A DNA stretch of 64,000 nucleotides from Gemmiger formicilis (GCF_900167555.1 NZ_FUYF01000002.1:124001-188000); one strand, 5' to 3'. Shown: positions 16,700-25,656, counted from the stretch's first letter. Notes: generated by a model from the letters alone, not told the origin. Numbers and translations are program-made.

Positions 16700-17497
16700 A
16701 TGCAAAAATCCACAGGTCAGCTGCATAACAGCTGGCACAATTTTTCCAAGTACCGCCCGCTCATCCGCGAGCTGGTCACCCGCGACCTCAAGGTCAAATA
16801 CCGCCGCAGTGTGCTGGGCTATATGTGGAGCATTTTAAACCCGCTGCTCATGATGCTGCTGCAAACGCTCGTTTTCTCCTACATGTTCCGGTTCGACATC
16901 CCGAACTTCCCGCTGTATCTCATCTGCGGCAACACCTTGTTCAACTTCTTCAACGAGAGCACGAACATGGGCATGGGCAGTGTGCTGGGCAATGCGTCGC
17001 TTATCAAAAAAGTATACGTGCCCAAGTTCATCTTTCCCATCAGCCGCGTGGTGTCCAGCTTTGTGAACCTGCTGTTCAGCCTGGCGGCCATCCTGCTGGT
17101 CATGCTTATCACCCGCTCGCCGTTCTACTGGACGATTCTGCTCGTCTGGGCACCGCTTTTGCTGCTGCTGGCGTTCTGCTGCGGCATGGCCGTGCTGCTT
17201 TCGGCGCTGGCGGTCTACTTCCGCGACCTGCAATACCTGTACGGTATCCTGACGATGGCTTGGATGTACGCTACACCGCTGTTTTATCCCATCTCGGCGC
17301 TGCCGCCCTTCATGGTGCCCGTCATCAAGCTGAACCCGCTGTACCATTACATCAACTGTATGCGGTGCCTTGTCATGTACGGCACGTTGCCCGGCCCCAA
17401 CACCTGGATCGCCTGCGTCGGCAGTGCCGTGGTCATGATGGGCGTCGGCCTCGCTGCGTTCCGCAAGCTGCAGCGCAACTTCATTCTGTATCTGTAA
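16700..17497 (+). CDS. Polysaccharide ABC-2 transporter permease (Wzm/TagG type)
   Basis: A 265-residue permease with six predicted membrane helices. The N-terminal amphipathic segment LVTRDLKVKYRRSVLGYMWSIL is the hallmark of the Wzm/TagG/KpsM permeases that move undecaprenyl-linked polysaccharides or teichoic acids across the membrane. LKVKYRRSVLGYMWSILNP is strongly conserved in that family. The ATG at 16700 has AAAGGAG upstream. The cognate ATPase gene starts 10 bases after the stop. With the three membrane proteins that follow it suggests export of a surface glycan. Confidence 0.9.
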   Translation: MQKSTGQLHNSWHNFSKYRPLIRELVTRDLKVKYRRSVLGYMWSILNPLLMMLLQTLVFSYMFRFDIPNFPLYLICGNTLFNFFNESTNMGMGSVLGNASLIKKVYVPKFIFPISRVVSSFVNLLFSLAAILLVMLITRSPFYWTILLVWAPLLLLLAFCCGMAVLLSALAVYFRDLQYLYGILTMAWMYATPLFYPISALPPFMVPVIKLNPLYHYINCMRCLVMYGTLPGPNTWIACVGSAVVMMGVGLAAFRKLQRNFILYL

Positions 17498-17507
17498 GGA
17501 GCTTTTC

Positions 17508-18248
17508 ATGTCCATCATTCAGGTGGAGGATGTCTCGATGCGTTTCAACCTCGCGCAGGAGAAAACCGAGACCCTCAAGGAATACACCGTCAAGCTGCTG
17601 AAGCATCAGCTGTTTTTCAACGAATTTTACGCACTGCGGGACATTTCGTTCAAAATTGAGCCCGGCGAGTCGGTGGCGCTGATTGGCCGCAATGGCAGCG
17701 GCAAGAGCACGATGCTGAAGCTGATTGCCGGCGTTATGTACCCCACGACGGGCAGCGTGACCGTCAACGGCGAGATCGCGCCCCTGATCGAGCTGGGCGC
17801 GGGCTTTGACCTGGACCTGACCGCGCGGGAGAACGTCTTTCTGAACGGTGCGGTGCTCGGCCATGACCGCGCCTACATGCAGGAGCATTTCCAGAACATC
17901 ATCGACTTTGCCGAATTGTGGGATTTTGTCGATGTGCCGGTGAAAAACTATTCAAGCGGCATGATCGCGCGGCTGGGCTTTTCGATTGCGACAGAGGTCC
18001 GGGCCGACATTCTGGCCTGCGACGAGATTTTGTCCGTCGGTGACTTTATGTTCCAGCAGAAGTGCCACCAGCGGATGGAGCAGATGCTCTCCGGCGGCAC
18101 AACGCTGCTGTTCGTCAGCCACGACATCAATCAGGTCAAGCAGCTGTGCAAGCGCGCCATCTGGATCGACCACGGCCACCTGCGCGGCGACGGCCCCGCG
18201 GAGGAGGTCTGCAACGCCTATGTAGCCGCGATGGAGCGGGGCGAGTAA
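17508..18248 (+). CDS. Polysaccharide ABC transporter ATPase (short Wzt/TagH type)
   Basis: A 246-residue nucleotide-binding subunit with Walker A GRNGSGKST (60-68), signature YSSGM (148-152), Walker B ILACDE (168-173) and H-loop SHD (204-206). The IAPLIELGAGFDLDLTARENV segment is characteristic of polysaccharide exporters. It is short and lacks the C-terminal carbohydrate-binding domain of long Wzt proteins, so substrate selection by a terminal cap is not expected. It pairs with the permease gene 10 bases upstream. Confidence 0.92.
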   Translation: MSIIQVEDVSMRFNLAQEKTETLKEYTVKLLKHQLFFNEFYALRDISFKIEPGESVALIGRNGSGKSTMLKLIAGVMYPTTGSVTVNGEIAPLIELGAGFDLDLTARENVFLNGAVLGHDRAYMQEHFQNIIDFAELWDFVDVPVKNYSSGMIARLGFSIATEVRADILACDEILSVGDFMFQQKCHQRMEQMLSGGTTLLFVSHDINQVKQLCKRAIWIDHGHLRGDGPAEEVCNAYVAAMERGE

Positions 18249-18522
18249 AGGCTTCCCCCGAGGGGGAAGGCTCAGACTGTCGAAAAAGGTGTGCTCACCC
18301 CTTGGCCCCCTCTGCGAGGGGGCTCCGCCCTCAGGCGGTGGGGGAGAGAACTGTGCGGTTGCCCGAAATATTTCTGGCTATGGCAAGGTTCTCTCCCTCC
18401 GCCCCTTCGGGGCACCGCTCCCCCTCTGGCGCAAGCGCCACCTCCCCCGTATCGGGGGAGTCTGTCTCGCAGAGGGAGGTCTTTCGACACGCTGACCTTC
18501 CCCCAAGGGGGAAGGCATCCCA
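18249..18522. repeat. Nested inverted-repeat elements (R2 inside another element)
   Basis: The outer element is bounded by CTTCCCCCGAGGGGGAAG (near 18252) and CTTCCCCCAAGGGGGAAG (near 18499), with TCAGACTGTCGAAA and TTTCGACACGCTGA as inner inverted arms. Within it lies a complete R2 copy (18302-18480) starting GGCCCCCTCTGCGAGGGGG and ending CTCGCAGAGGGAGG. One repeat has apparently inserted into another. Confidence 0.65.
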
Positions 18523-18551
18523 GCCCAAGTAAGCAACACAAAGGAGACCCC

Positions 18552-20336
18552 ATGCTGACCAAAAAACAAAACCTTACACGGGAAATCCTGACCGTTATCC
18601 TGCTGCTGGCGGCGGTGGCGGCCACGGAATACTGGTTCTTCCAGCTGTGGCGGCTGGACTGGCATGTGCCGATGTTCTACGGCGGCGACGGCATCTACTG
18701 GGTCGGTCAGGTGCAGCGCAGCTACGGCGAGCTGTCCGGCTCCCTCGGCTGGCCGTTCTATGAGGTCGCGGGCAGATACGACCCGAACTATGATCTGATC
18801 TACGACATCTTTGTCTGGCTCGTCGGTCTGTTCACCAAGGACACCGGCACGGTGTTCAACCTGTATGTCCTCGTCATCCCGTTTGCCAACGCGCTGGCGG
18901 GGTACGCGGTGTTCCGCACGGTCGGGCTGCGCCGCTGGCTGAGCTTTGCGTTCGGTCTGACGTTTGGCCTGACGCCCTACGTCCAGCAGCGCATGGCCGG
19001 GCACATGATGCTGGCTGCCTGCGAGTTTGTGCCGTTCTCGGTGCTGCTCTGTCTCTGGTGCGCCGAGGATGAACAGTTCAACCGCCCGGGCAGGGCCTTC
19101 TTCAAAAACAAGCGCAACTGGCTGGCGCTGGCCATGGCGTGGGGGATCGCCAACAACGGCGCGGCTTACTACCCGTATTTCACCTGCTTCTTCCTCTGCG
19201 TCACGGCGCTCTGCCTGATTTTGCGGGACCGCAGGTGGCGCGCGGGCACGTCCTGCGTTGTCACGATTGCCGAGATCGTCGCCTGGATGATCCCCGACTT
19301 CTTCCCGATGGTGCTGGGCATCCTGAACGGACAGGGCAGCACGCTGACCAACGGCGTCTACCGCAGCCCCGTCGGCGCGGACATCTACAGCCTGCGCATC
19401 AGCAGCCTGCTGCTGTCGCCCAACGGCTTCGGCCTGCAGAAGCTCGCCAACTGGATGGGCCGCTACTTCCACGTTCTGGCCACCGACGAAGGCCCGATGT
19501 ACAACGAGAACGCCTACGGCTACCTCGGCATTGTGGGCATTTTCGGCTTCCTCGCGCTGCTGCTCATGCTGCTGCACAGCCGGGACTGGAAGGCGGGCCG
19601 CACCGAACGCCCCGAGTTGGGGGACCGTCTCTGGCTGCTGAGCCGCCTCAACGTCATGGCGCTGCTGCTGGCGACGATTGCCGGCTTCGGCGGCATCATC
19701 GGCATCTTTGTGCGGTTCATCCGCGGGTACAACCGCATCAGCCCGTACATTGCGTTCTTCGCGCTGCTGGCTGTCGGCCTGGCTCTTGAAAAACAGCTGA
19801 CCCGGTACACCGGGCGCAGCCGCAAGGCGCTGGCGGCTGTGGCCATCCTGCTGCTGGGCTGCGGCTACTGGGAGCAGCAGGGCTTCTTTCGGCCTGAGTA
19901 CGAGGAGATTCAGGACAAGTGGTATCAGGACGCGGCCTTCATGAACGAGGTCGAGGCCGCGGCAGGGGACGGCGCGATGCTTTTCACGCTGCCGTACATG
20001 AAGAACTTTGAGAACGGCTCGCTGAACAATATGTGGGATTACACGCTGCTGCGCGGCCCGCTGCACAGCAAGACGCTGAAATTCACCTACGGCGCGGGCT
20101 ACGGCACGAAGAATGACCTCTGGTACCGCGAGACGAGCGAGCTGGAGCCGGACGCCATGGTGGCCGAGCTGCGCACACAGGGTATGACCGGCATCTATCT
20201 GGATCTGGACGGCTACCCCGAGGACGAGCAGCAATCGACGCTGGCCGCCCTGACCGAGGCCGCCGGCTGCGGCCCGGAGGATGTCATCCACAGCGGAAGC
20301 GGGCTGCTCTGCTACATCCCGCTGGGGCAGGAGTAA
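18552..20336 (+). CDS. Large polytopic membrane protein, possible GT-C glycosyltransferase
   Basis: 594 residues with about 11-13 predicted membrane helices and a C-terminal soluble tail of about 130 residues. The first extracytoplasmic loop carries FYGGDGIYWVGQ, the acidic-loop arrangement seen in GT-C glycosyltransferases and YfhO-like proteins. The tail contains LFTLPYMKNFENGS. I do not recognise a specific family. AAAGGAG lies 7 bases before the ATG at 18552; the longer upstream frame is repeat DNA. It is followed after 3 bases by another large membrane protein, and together with the ABC exporter this suggests lipid-linked glycan assembly (inference). Confidence 0.75.
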   Translation: MLTKKQNLTREILTVILLLAAVAATEYWFFQLWRLDWHVPMFYGGDGIYWVGQVQRSYGELSGSLGWPFYEVAGRYDPNYDLIYDIFVWLVGLFTKDTGTVFNLYVLVIPFANALAGYAVFRTVGLRRWLSFAFGLTFGLTPYVQQRMAGHMMLAACEFVPFSVLLCLWCAEDEQFNRPGRAFFKNKRNWLALAMAWGIANNGAAYYPYFTCFFLCVTALCLILRDRRWRAGTSCVVTIAEIVAWMIPDFFPMVLGILNGQGSTLTNGVYRSPVGADIYSLRISSLLLSPNGFGLQKLANWMGRYFHVLATDEGPMYNENAYGYLGIVGIFGFLALLLMLLHSRDWKAGRTERPELGDRLWLLSRLNVMALLLATIAGFGGIIGIFVRFIRGYNRISPYIAFFALLAVGLALEKQLTRYTGRSRKALAAVAILLLGCGYWEQQGFFRPEYEEIQDKWYQDAAFMNEVEAAAGDGAMLFTLPYMKNFENGSLNNMWDYTLLRGPLHSKTLKFTYGAGYGTKNDLWYRETSELEPDAMVAELRTQGMTGIYLDLDGYPEDEQQSTLAALTEAAGCGPEDVIHSGSGLLCYIPLGQE

Positions 20337-20339
20337 CGC

Positions 20340-22100
20340 ATGAAACTGCAAAAAATAACGAAAAAGCGATGGTTCTGGCCGCTGGTCTGCGCGGTGTCCG
20401 TCGTGTTCGGCTGGTGGTATTTAAGCATTGTGACCTGCGCACCGCTGGGCGGCGACGATGAGCTTATCAACCTGCAGAACTACTATTATATTACGCACAC
20501 CACGTTTGGCCAGAGCGTGCTGGACTACCTTGGCGATTTGTGGGCGCAGTTCAGCCTGCAGAACGGGCGGTTCCGGCCCTTCTCGTCGCCGCCGGTGCGC
20601 GGCCTGACGAGCTGGTTCCTGGGGGATCTGGTCGGCTACCGGCTCTACATTCTGGCGTGGACCTACGCGGACATTGTGCTGACGGCGTGGCTCGTCGGCA
20701 AGGCGTCCCGCAACAAAAAGCTGGGCATTGCCTGCCTCTGCCTGCTGCCGATGATGTTCAGCGTCTGGCAGGACTCCACGGGCAACAGCCTCTACTCCTA
20801 CGGCGCACTGGTGCAAAGCACGCTGCTGCCCGCGCTCGTCGCCGGGCTGGCCGTGCTGCGCTGGCAGGACACCGGCCACAAGCGGTGGGCCGTGCTGGCG
20901 GGCTACTGTATGTTCCAGTGCTGCGCCACGTTTGAGATCGGCTTTACCTATATCGTCCCGATTTTTGGTCTGGCGTGGCTCTACACCGACAAGGCCCGCG
21001 ACGCGCTGCGGTTAAGCATCCCGGCGCTGCTGGGCGAGTGCGTGACGCTGGCCTTCAATATGGGCGCACGGCTCGTGAACACGCTGCGGGCCGCGGGCAT
21101 TCTCGAGGGCAGCGTCTCCCAGATCGAGGGCATCTCCCCGAACTTTGACCTGCCCGCCATCCTGCGCACCTGGGCCATGCAGATGTCGGCGGGCTTCCCG
21201 CTGAACGCGATGCTGTTCGGCAAGATGCGCCCCGGGAAAATATATCCCGTGGACGTGCTGTGCGGCGTCATGGTGGCCGGTGCGGCAGTGGCCGCGCTGG
21301 CGGCGCTGGATAAGCTGCCGAACAAAAAGCAAAATCTGCTGCTGTTTTTAAGCGGCCTTGCCATGCTGTCCGCCCCGGCACTGCTGATCGGGCTTTCGCC
21401 CAAGTACCAGCAGCCCGGTCAGGTGGACTGGCGGCACGGCTACATTCCCCAGACTGTGGAGAGCTTCGGCGTCGGTTTAATGGCGCTGGCCGTGCTGGTG
21501 ATGCTGCTGCGCCGGGCGCGCGGCAAGAGCTGGCGGCCCGGGGGCCGCGCGGTGCTCTACGGTCTGCTGGCCGTCTGCATGGCCGGGTCGGTGGTCTGGC
21601 AGCGCGCCGCGACCCGCTCAGCCTACGACCAGGGCGGGCGCGCCTACACGGTCTTTGGCGACGGCGTCGCCGCGGGCCTGGCCGCCGACTGCGGCGACAC
21701 GCCGGTGGTGACCGATTACATGATCTGGGGCGGCCATGAGGTCGCGGAGAACGCCTTCTTCCTGCGCTACGGCGATCTGGACGCCGATGCCCACGCCCTG
21801 CAGGTCTGGCGCACCGAGGACCACGCCGACGACGAGGCAGTGTACCGCGTCGGGTTCACGCTGGGGCAGGGCAGGCACTACGACATTGCCTGGTGCGGCC
21901 TTGGCCACGGGGCAGACCCGGATGTGCTGACAGATGTCGAGGTCTGGCTGCCCGCGGGCACCTTCCTCTATGATGTGCTCTATTACACAACCGCCGACGG
22001 CGAGGAAGTGCGCAGAGAGGTCTACCCCGACAAGAACGGCACCATGATCACGCTGGACGGCGAAATTCTCGCGGACAGCATCCAGCTGGCCGCTCATTAG
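20340..22100 (+). CDS. Polytopic membrane protein, DUF6056-like, possible GT-C glycosyltransferase
   Basis: 586 residues with about 11 predicted helices and an extracytoplasmic C-terminal domain (about 430-586). The first loop holds CAPLGGDDELINLQN and then QNGRFRPF, the DD...NGR pattern that I associate with DUF6056-type proteins in surface-glycan clusters. The GDDE acidic pair is positioned like the catalytic or metal-binding loop of GT-C enzymes. It starts 3 bases after the previous stop with GGAG upstream, so translation is coupled. The function is inferred from topology and neighbours only. Confidence 0.75.
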   Translation: MKLQKITKKRWFWPLVCAVSVVFGWWYLSIVTCAPLGGDDELINLQNYYYITHTTFGQSVLDYLGDLWAQFSLQNGRFRPFSSPPVRGLTSWFLGDLVGYRLYILAWTYADIVLTAWLVGKASRNKKLGIACLCLLPMMFSVWQDSTGNSLYSYGALVQSTLLPALVAGLAVLRWQDTGHKRWAVLAGYCMFQCCATFEIGFTYIVPIFGLAWLYTDKARDALRLSIPALLGECVTLAFNMGARLVNTLRAAGILEGSVSQIEGISPNFDLPAILRTWAMQMSAGFPLNAMLFGKMRPGKIYPVDVLCGVMVAGAAVAALAALDKLPNKKQNLLLFLSGLAMLSAPALLIGLSPKYQQPGQVDWRHGYIPQTVESFGVGLMALAVLVMLLRRARGKSWRPGGRAVLYGLLAVCMAGSVVWQRAATRSAYDQGGRAYTVFGDGVAAGLAADCGDTPVVTDYMIWGGHEVAENAFFLRYGDLDADAHALQVWRTEDHADDEAVYRVGFTLGQGRHYDIAWCGLGHGADPDVLTDVEVWLPAGTFLYDVLYYTTADGEEVRREVYPDKNGTMITLDGEILADSIQLAAH

Positions 22101-22138
22101 GGGGCACCCCGCCCTACGCATAACGCAAATCGGGGCCT

Positions 22139-22233
22139 GTAGGGCGGCCTGCCCACAGGCCGCCGTGCCCGCTTGCGGAAGTGCAAAGCCTGTTGGACTG
22201 CCACCCCGTAGGGGCCGGGCATGCCCGGCCCGC
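22139..22233. repeat. Two GTAG-headed hairpins
   Basis: A GGCCTGCCCACAGGCC core (22139-22166) and a CCGGGCATGCCCGG core (22208-22233). A truncated CCCCGCCCTAC remnant lies at 22106-22116, directly after the upstream stop codon. Confidence 0.75.
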
Positions 22234-22323
22234 TGCCCTCCCGCAAAAGCCCGTCCATCTTCCCGCCGCGGGCCGCAGCTATGCGGCCCCTGCGTACTCT
22301 ATCAATTCAAGGAGGTGCCGCCC

Positions 22324-23520
22324 TTGGCACAAAATAAATCCCGCCGCCTGCTGTGGGCGGTCTGCCTTGCGGCGCTGGCGGCATTTGCTGCGGCCATGGT
22401 CTGGCTGCACTACCAGCAGCTTTGCTCCCCCGGCGGCGGCAGCGACCCCTATACCTCCGACCTTGGTATGCACCTGGCCTTCGCGCAGCGCGGCATGGTC
22501 TACTCCACCGTGTCGCTGCTCATCGGCCCGGCGTATGCACTGGCCGGGCGCATCGGCATTGCCGTGCTGCTGGCGGCGTTCCATCTGGCCGCCGTCGCCG
22601 TGTTCGCCTGCGGCCTGCGCACTGCCCTGCCCGATGCCCCGCGCCCGGCGCGGCTGCTGGTCAGTCTGGTGGTCAACCTTGCCACGGCGGTCTGGATGCC
22701 CCGCGGCGGCTACTGGTACCAGGGCACTGTCGGCGGCACGATTTATCACAACACAACGTATATTATGCTCGCGCCCTTTGCACTGCTGGCGATGCTGGCC
22801 TTTTACCGTGTCTGGCCGACGATGCGCGATGACCTGGATCTGCGCGCCTACGCGGTCTACACGGTGCTGCTGACCGTGGCGACCAGCTTCAAGGCCAGCC
22901 TGATCTTTGCATTCGCCCCGGCGCTGCTCGTGCTGCTGATTGCCGATTTTGTGCGCACCCACGCCAAAAACCTGAAAAATGAGATCATCATGGGGTGCAG
23001 CGTTTTCCCCGGTGTAGCGCTCTGCTTTATCCAGGCCAACGTCCTGTTTGCCGAGGAAGGCTCCGGCATACGCCTGATTTTCACCGTCCCGTTTGACCAC
23101 CACCGTATGCTGTGGGGGCCGTTCAACGAGGCCGGCGTGCTGGGGCTGGCGCGGTCCTTCGTCTTTGTGGCGGCAGTGGGGCTGCTGCTGGGCCGCGCGG
23201 CGTGGCAGCGCTTCCGCTACCGGTTCAGCCTTTTCACCTTCACCTTCTCGCTGGCCGAGGCGCTGCTGCTGGTCGAAAGCGGTGAGCGGCTCTATCACGC
23301 CAACCTCTGGTGGGGGCCGTTCATCTGCTTCTGGGTGTTCTGGCTCGAGTCCGTCAGCGTCTTTTTGCAGCAGACGCGCACCGGGGCCGTGCCCCGCTGG
23401 CGGCTGGCCGTCTGCGCCGCCGCGCTGGCGTGGCACATCGTCAGCGGCGTCTGCTTCTTAGCCATGCTTTTGCAGGGCGTAAGCTATAACGTGCCGATCC
23501 TGACGTATAATTTGTGGTAA
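22324..23520 (+). CDS. Polytopic membrane protein, third putative glycan-assembly protein
   Basis: 398 residues with about 9-10 predicted helices. The first loop has GGGSDPYTSDLGMHLAF, again with acidic residues just after helix 1 as in GT-C-like proteins. The start is assigned to TTG at 22324 because AAGGAGG lies 8 bases upstream and no ATG or GTG fits; frames further upstream cross repeats. It is the last gene of the plus-strand glycan set and ends at a terminator. No specific family is recognised. Confidence 0.7.
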   Translation: MAQNKSRRLLWAVCLAALAAFAAAMVWLHYQQLCSPGGGSDPYTSDLGMHLAFAQRGMVYSTVSLLIGPAYALAGRIGIAVLLAAFHLAAVAVFACGLRTALPDAPRPARLLVSLVVNLATAVWMPRGGYWYQGTVGGTIYHNTTYIMLAPFALLAMLAFYRVWPTMRDDLDLRAYAVYTVLLTVATSFKASLIFAFAPALLVLLIADFVRTHAKNLKNEIIMGCSVFPGVALCFIQANVLFAEEGSGIRLIFTVPFDHHRMLWGPFNEAGVLGLARSFVFVAAVGLLLGRAAWQRFRYRFSLFTFTFSLAEALLLVESGERLYHANLWWGPFICFWVFWLESVSVFLQQTRTGAVPRWRLAVCAAALAWHIVSGVCFLAMLLQGVSYNVPILTYNLW

Positions 23521-23526
23521 AAAAAT

Positions 23527-23561
23527 AAGCCGCAGGTGCAAAAACGCATCTGCGGCTTTTG
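23527..23561 (+). terminator. Terminator of the glycan-export gene set
   Basis: A 13-bp stem, AAGCCGCAGGTGC with GCATCTGCGGCTT (one wobble), and a short A-rich loop, followed by TTTTG. It lies 6 bases after the stop codon at 23520. Confidence 0.8.
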
Positions 23562-23581
23562 TATGTTGTCAGCTTCAACCC

Positions 23582-23662
23582 GTAGGGGCGCATTCTATAT
23601 GCGCCCGTGGCTGTGTGCGGCAATGAGTAACGCCCGCGGGCGGATATGGAATCCGCCCCTAC
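23582..23662. repeat. Inverted pair of GTAG-headed hairpins (BIME-like)
   Basis: A GCATTCTATATGC core heading rightward (23582-23607) faces a GGATATGGAATCC core ending in CCCCTAC (23636-23662). The tips differ but the layout is a classic inverted pair about 80 bases long. Confidence 0.8.
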
Positions 23663-24129
23663 GATGGAGGGGGGCGATGCTCGTCATCGACCCGGCCAGG
23701 CAACGGCAGCGGCAGACTGCACACCAGCGCAATGCCCAGCGCCAGGGCCAGCGCGACCTTGAAGGTCTCGCCGCCTTTGCTGGCGAAAAGCTCCTGCTCG
23801 CCCTGCAAAAAGTAGTAGGCCGTGTAGTAGATGCCCGCGCCCGGCACAAGCGGAAAGATGCCCGGCAGCAGAAAAATCGTCACCGGGGCCTTGTGGCGGA
23901 TGGCAAAGAACCGCGCGCAGCCGGTCAGCGGCAGCGTGGCGACCAGCGTCGCAATCGCCGGGCTTAACGCGAACAGCTCCACGCAGAAGATGTAGACCAT
24001 CCAGCCCACCGCGCCGGTCAGGCCGCAGGCCAGGTAGTGCCGCCGCGGCATCTGGAATGTGATGCCAAAGCTGATCGTTGCAATGACGGCCACCATAAAA
24101 TGGGCAAAATAATGCGTCCAGATCGGCAT
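23659..24129 (-). CDS. ThrE-type exporter, small subunit (DUF3815-like)
   Basis: A 156-residue membrane protein with four to five helices, matching the C-terminal half of ThrE threonine/serine exporters when the transporter is split in two. A conserved segment is TIFLLPGIFPLVPGAGIYYTAYY. Its ATG overlaps the stop of the larger subunit (TGATG), showing translational coupling. Its own stop lies inside an inverted GTAG hairpin, so its last residues (from about RVDDEHRPPPS) are encoded by repeat DNA. That may be a recent C-terminal extension. Confidence 0.85.
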   Translation of the reverse strand: MPIWTHYFAHFMVAVIATISFGITFQMPRRHYLACGLTGAVGWMVYIFCVELFALSPAIATLVATLPLTGCARFFAIRHKAPVTIFLLPGIFPLVPGAGIYYTAYYFLQGEQELFASKGGETFKVALALALGIALVCSLPLPLPGRVDDEHRPPPS

Positions 24130-24902
24130 CACGCCACCCCCAATCCACGGGCCATGATCCAGCCCAGCACCACGCCGCCCGCAATGCTGCCCGCAATCAG
24201 CAGGGCATCCAGCAGGCGGATGGAGCCGGACAGGTAATCGCCGTTCAGAATATCCCGCACACCCATCGTCAGGGCAACGCCGGGGGTCAGCACCATCAGC
24301 GCGCCGATGATCGCCGCGTTGGCGTTGACGGCGGGCACGACGGTCTGCACCGCAATGGCCCAGATCGTGCCGCAAAACGCCGCCACAATGTCGGTGAATA
24401 TCCGGTTGATGCCGTGCCTCGCAAACTGCTGGCAGACGAGCGCCTCCAGCAGGCCCGCCACCGCGGCCACCGGCATGTCTGCCAGCGTGCCGCCGAACAG
24501 GTACGCGAACCCCGCTGCCCCGACAACGCAGGCCAGAATTTCCAGCTGCGGTGTGCTGCGCGGCAGCGTGCGGGCCGTGTTCAGCCGTGCTTCGGCCTCG
24601 ACGACGCCCAGCCTGCCGGCGGCCAGCTCACGGGAAAGCTCGTTCACGGCCTCGACGCGGCCCAGATGGACCGACACGGTGGGCACGTGCCGCACCAGCG
24701 AGACGGCATCCCGCCCCGGCAGGTGCGCCGACGCAAAGATGCCGTTGGTCAGAACATAGACATGGAAGTCCCGCACACCGAGGCTGGCGGCCATGATCTC
24801 CATGGTCTGCTGCGCGCGGAACACCTCGCCGCCGTTTTCCAGCAGCGTCTGGCCCGCGTCCATGACCAGCTCCAGCGCACGGTCAAACAGTGCATCAGCC
24901 AC
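24129..24902 (-). CDS. ThrE-type threonine/serine exporter, large subunit
   Basis: 257 residues. The soluble N-terminal domain has the family pattern (TLLENGGEVFRAQQTMEIMAASLG) including an HxG-like AHLPGRDAV stretch. Five membrane helices follow, with VLTPGVALTMGVRDILNGDYLSG. The start is GTG at 24902, preceded by GGGAGA at 6 bases and overlapping the end of the CMP-sugar synthetase gene by 8 bases, so it belongs to the nonulosonate operon transcript. ThrE proteins export threonine and serine; an amino-acid role in this operon is not obvious, and a passenger gene is as likely as a functional link. Confidence 0.85.
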   Translation of the reverse strand: MADALFDRALELVMDAGQTLLENGGEVFRAQQTMEIMAASLGVRDFHVYVLTNGIFASAHLPGRDAVSLVRHVPTVSVHLGRVEAVNELSRELAAGRLGVVEAEARLNTARTLPRSTPQLEILACVVGAAGFAYLFGGTLADMPVAAVAGLLEALVCQQFARHGINRIFTDIVAAFCGTIWAIAVQTVVPAVNANAAIIGALMVLTPGVALTMGVRDILNGDYLSGSIRLLDALLIAGSIAGGVVLGWIMARGLGVA

Positions 24903-25656
24903 GGATATTCTCCCGCACAGCGCTGAATTCCGGGTAATGGGCGTACAGATGCTGCGCGATGGCCTCCATGAGCAGGTAGTCATGCTCGGAGTCGATGTCG
25001 ATGATGCCGGTGTCCATCATAACGCTGACGCCGAACTTGGAGTGCCACAAAATCGGGTCGGGGTTGTCCACAAGGAACGCGCGGCGGATGACGTAAATCG
25101 ACGCATTGACGTCGTATACCTCGGGTGCCTGCTGACGGCCCGTGAACTGGCTCTCGATGACCATCTCGGCGTGGTCGCCCACGATCTTGAACATATTGAA
25201 CCACGGATTGCGGCGGGCCTCGCAGACGCTGAAAATGATTTGCAGGTCCTCGCGCTCCTGCGCTTTGGCAAAGGCGTTCTCGATGTCCTGCTCGGTGCGC
25301 AGGGGGCTGGTGATGTCCAGATCGATCATAGCATCGTACTGTTTGCCGGTGCGCGCCTCCATGCGGGCAAAGCTGTCCTTGTAGACCTCGACCTTCGGCA
25401 CGCGGTCCCCGCCCAGCTCGGCCCCGCGGGGCAGGTAGATGACCTCCGGGTACTCGGCGGCCACCAGTCTGGCCAGGTCCTCGCTGTCGGTGTTCAGCGC
25501 AACGTCGATTTCCAGCTCCGGGTGCTTTTTAATGAACAGCTCCGCGGCGCTCAGCGAATAGTAAACCAACGGCTTGCCGCAGAAATTTTTCAGGTTCTTG
25601 TTTTTAAAGCCCTTGCTGCCGGCACGGCCGCAAATTGTAATGAGCAGTCTTTTCAT
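24895..25656 (-). CDS. neuA: Acylneuraminate cytidylyltransferase (CMP-nonulosonate synthetase)
   Basis: A 253-residue enzyme activating a nonulosonic acid with CTP to the CMP-sugar. The N-terminal nucleotide-binding signature is CGRAGSKGFKNKN (about 9-21), and the MIDLDITSPLRT segment supplies substrate-binding residues. A metal-binding Asp lies in DTGIIDIDS near 216. Whether the substrate is sialic or legionaminic acid (NeuA or LegF/PtmB) cannot be decided by eye. Its ATG overlaps the preceding oxidoreductase stop (ATGA). Confidence 0.9.
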   Translation of the reverse strand: MKRLLITICGRAGSKGFKNKNLKNFCGKPLVYYSLSAAELFIKKHPELEIDVALNTDSEDLARLVAAEYPEVIYLPRGAELGGDRVPKVEVYKDSFARMEARTGKQYDAMIDLDITSPLRTEQDIENAFAKAQEREDLQIIFSVCEARRNPWFNMFKIVGDHAEMVIESQFTGRQQAPEVYDVNASIYVIRRAFLVDNPDPILWHSKFGVSVMMDTGIIDIDSEHDYLLMEAIAQHLYAHYPEFSAVRENIRG

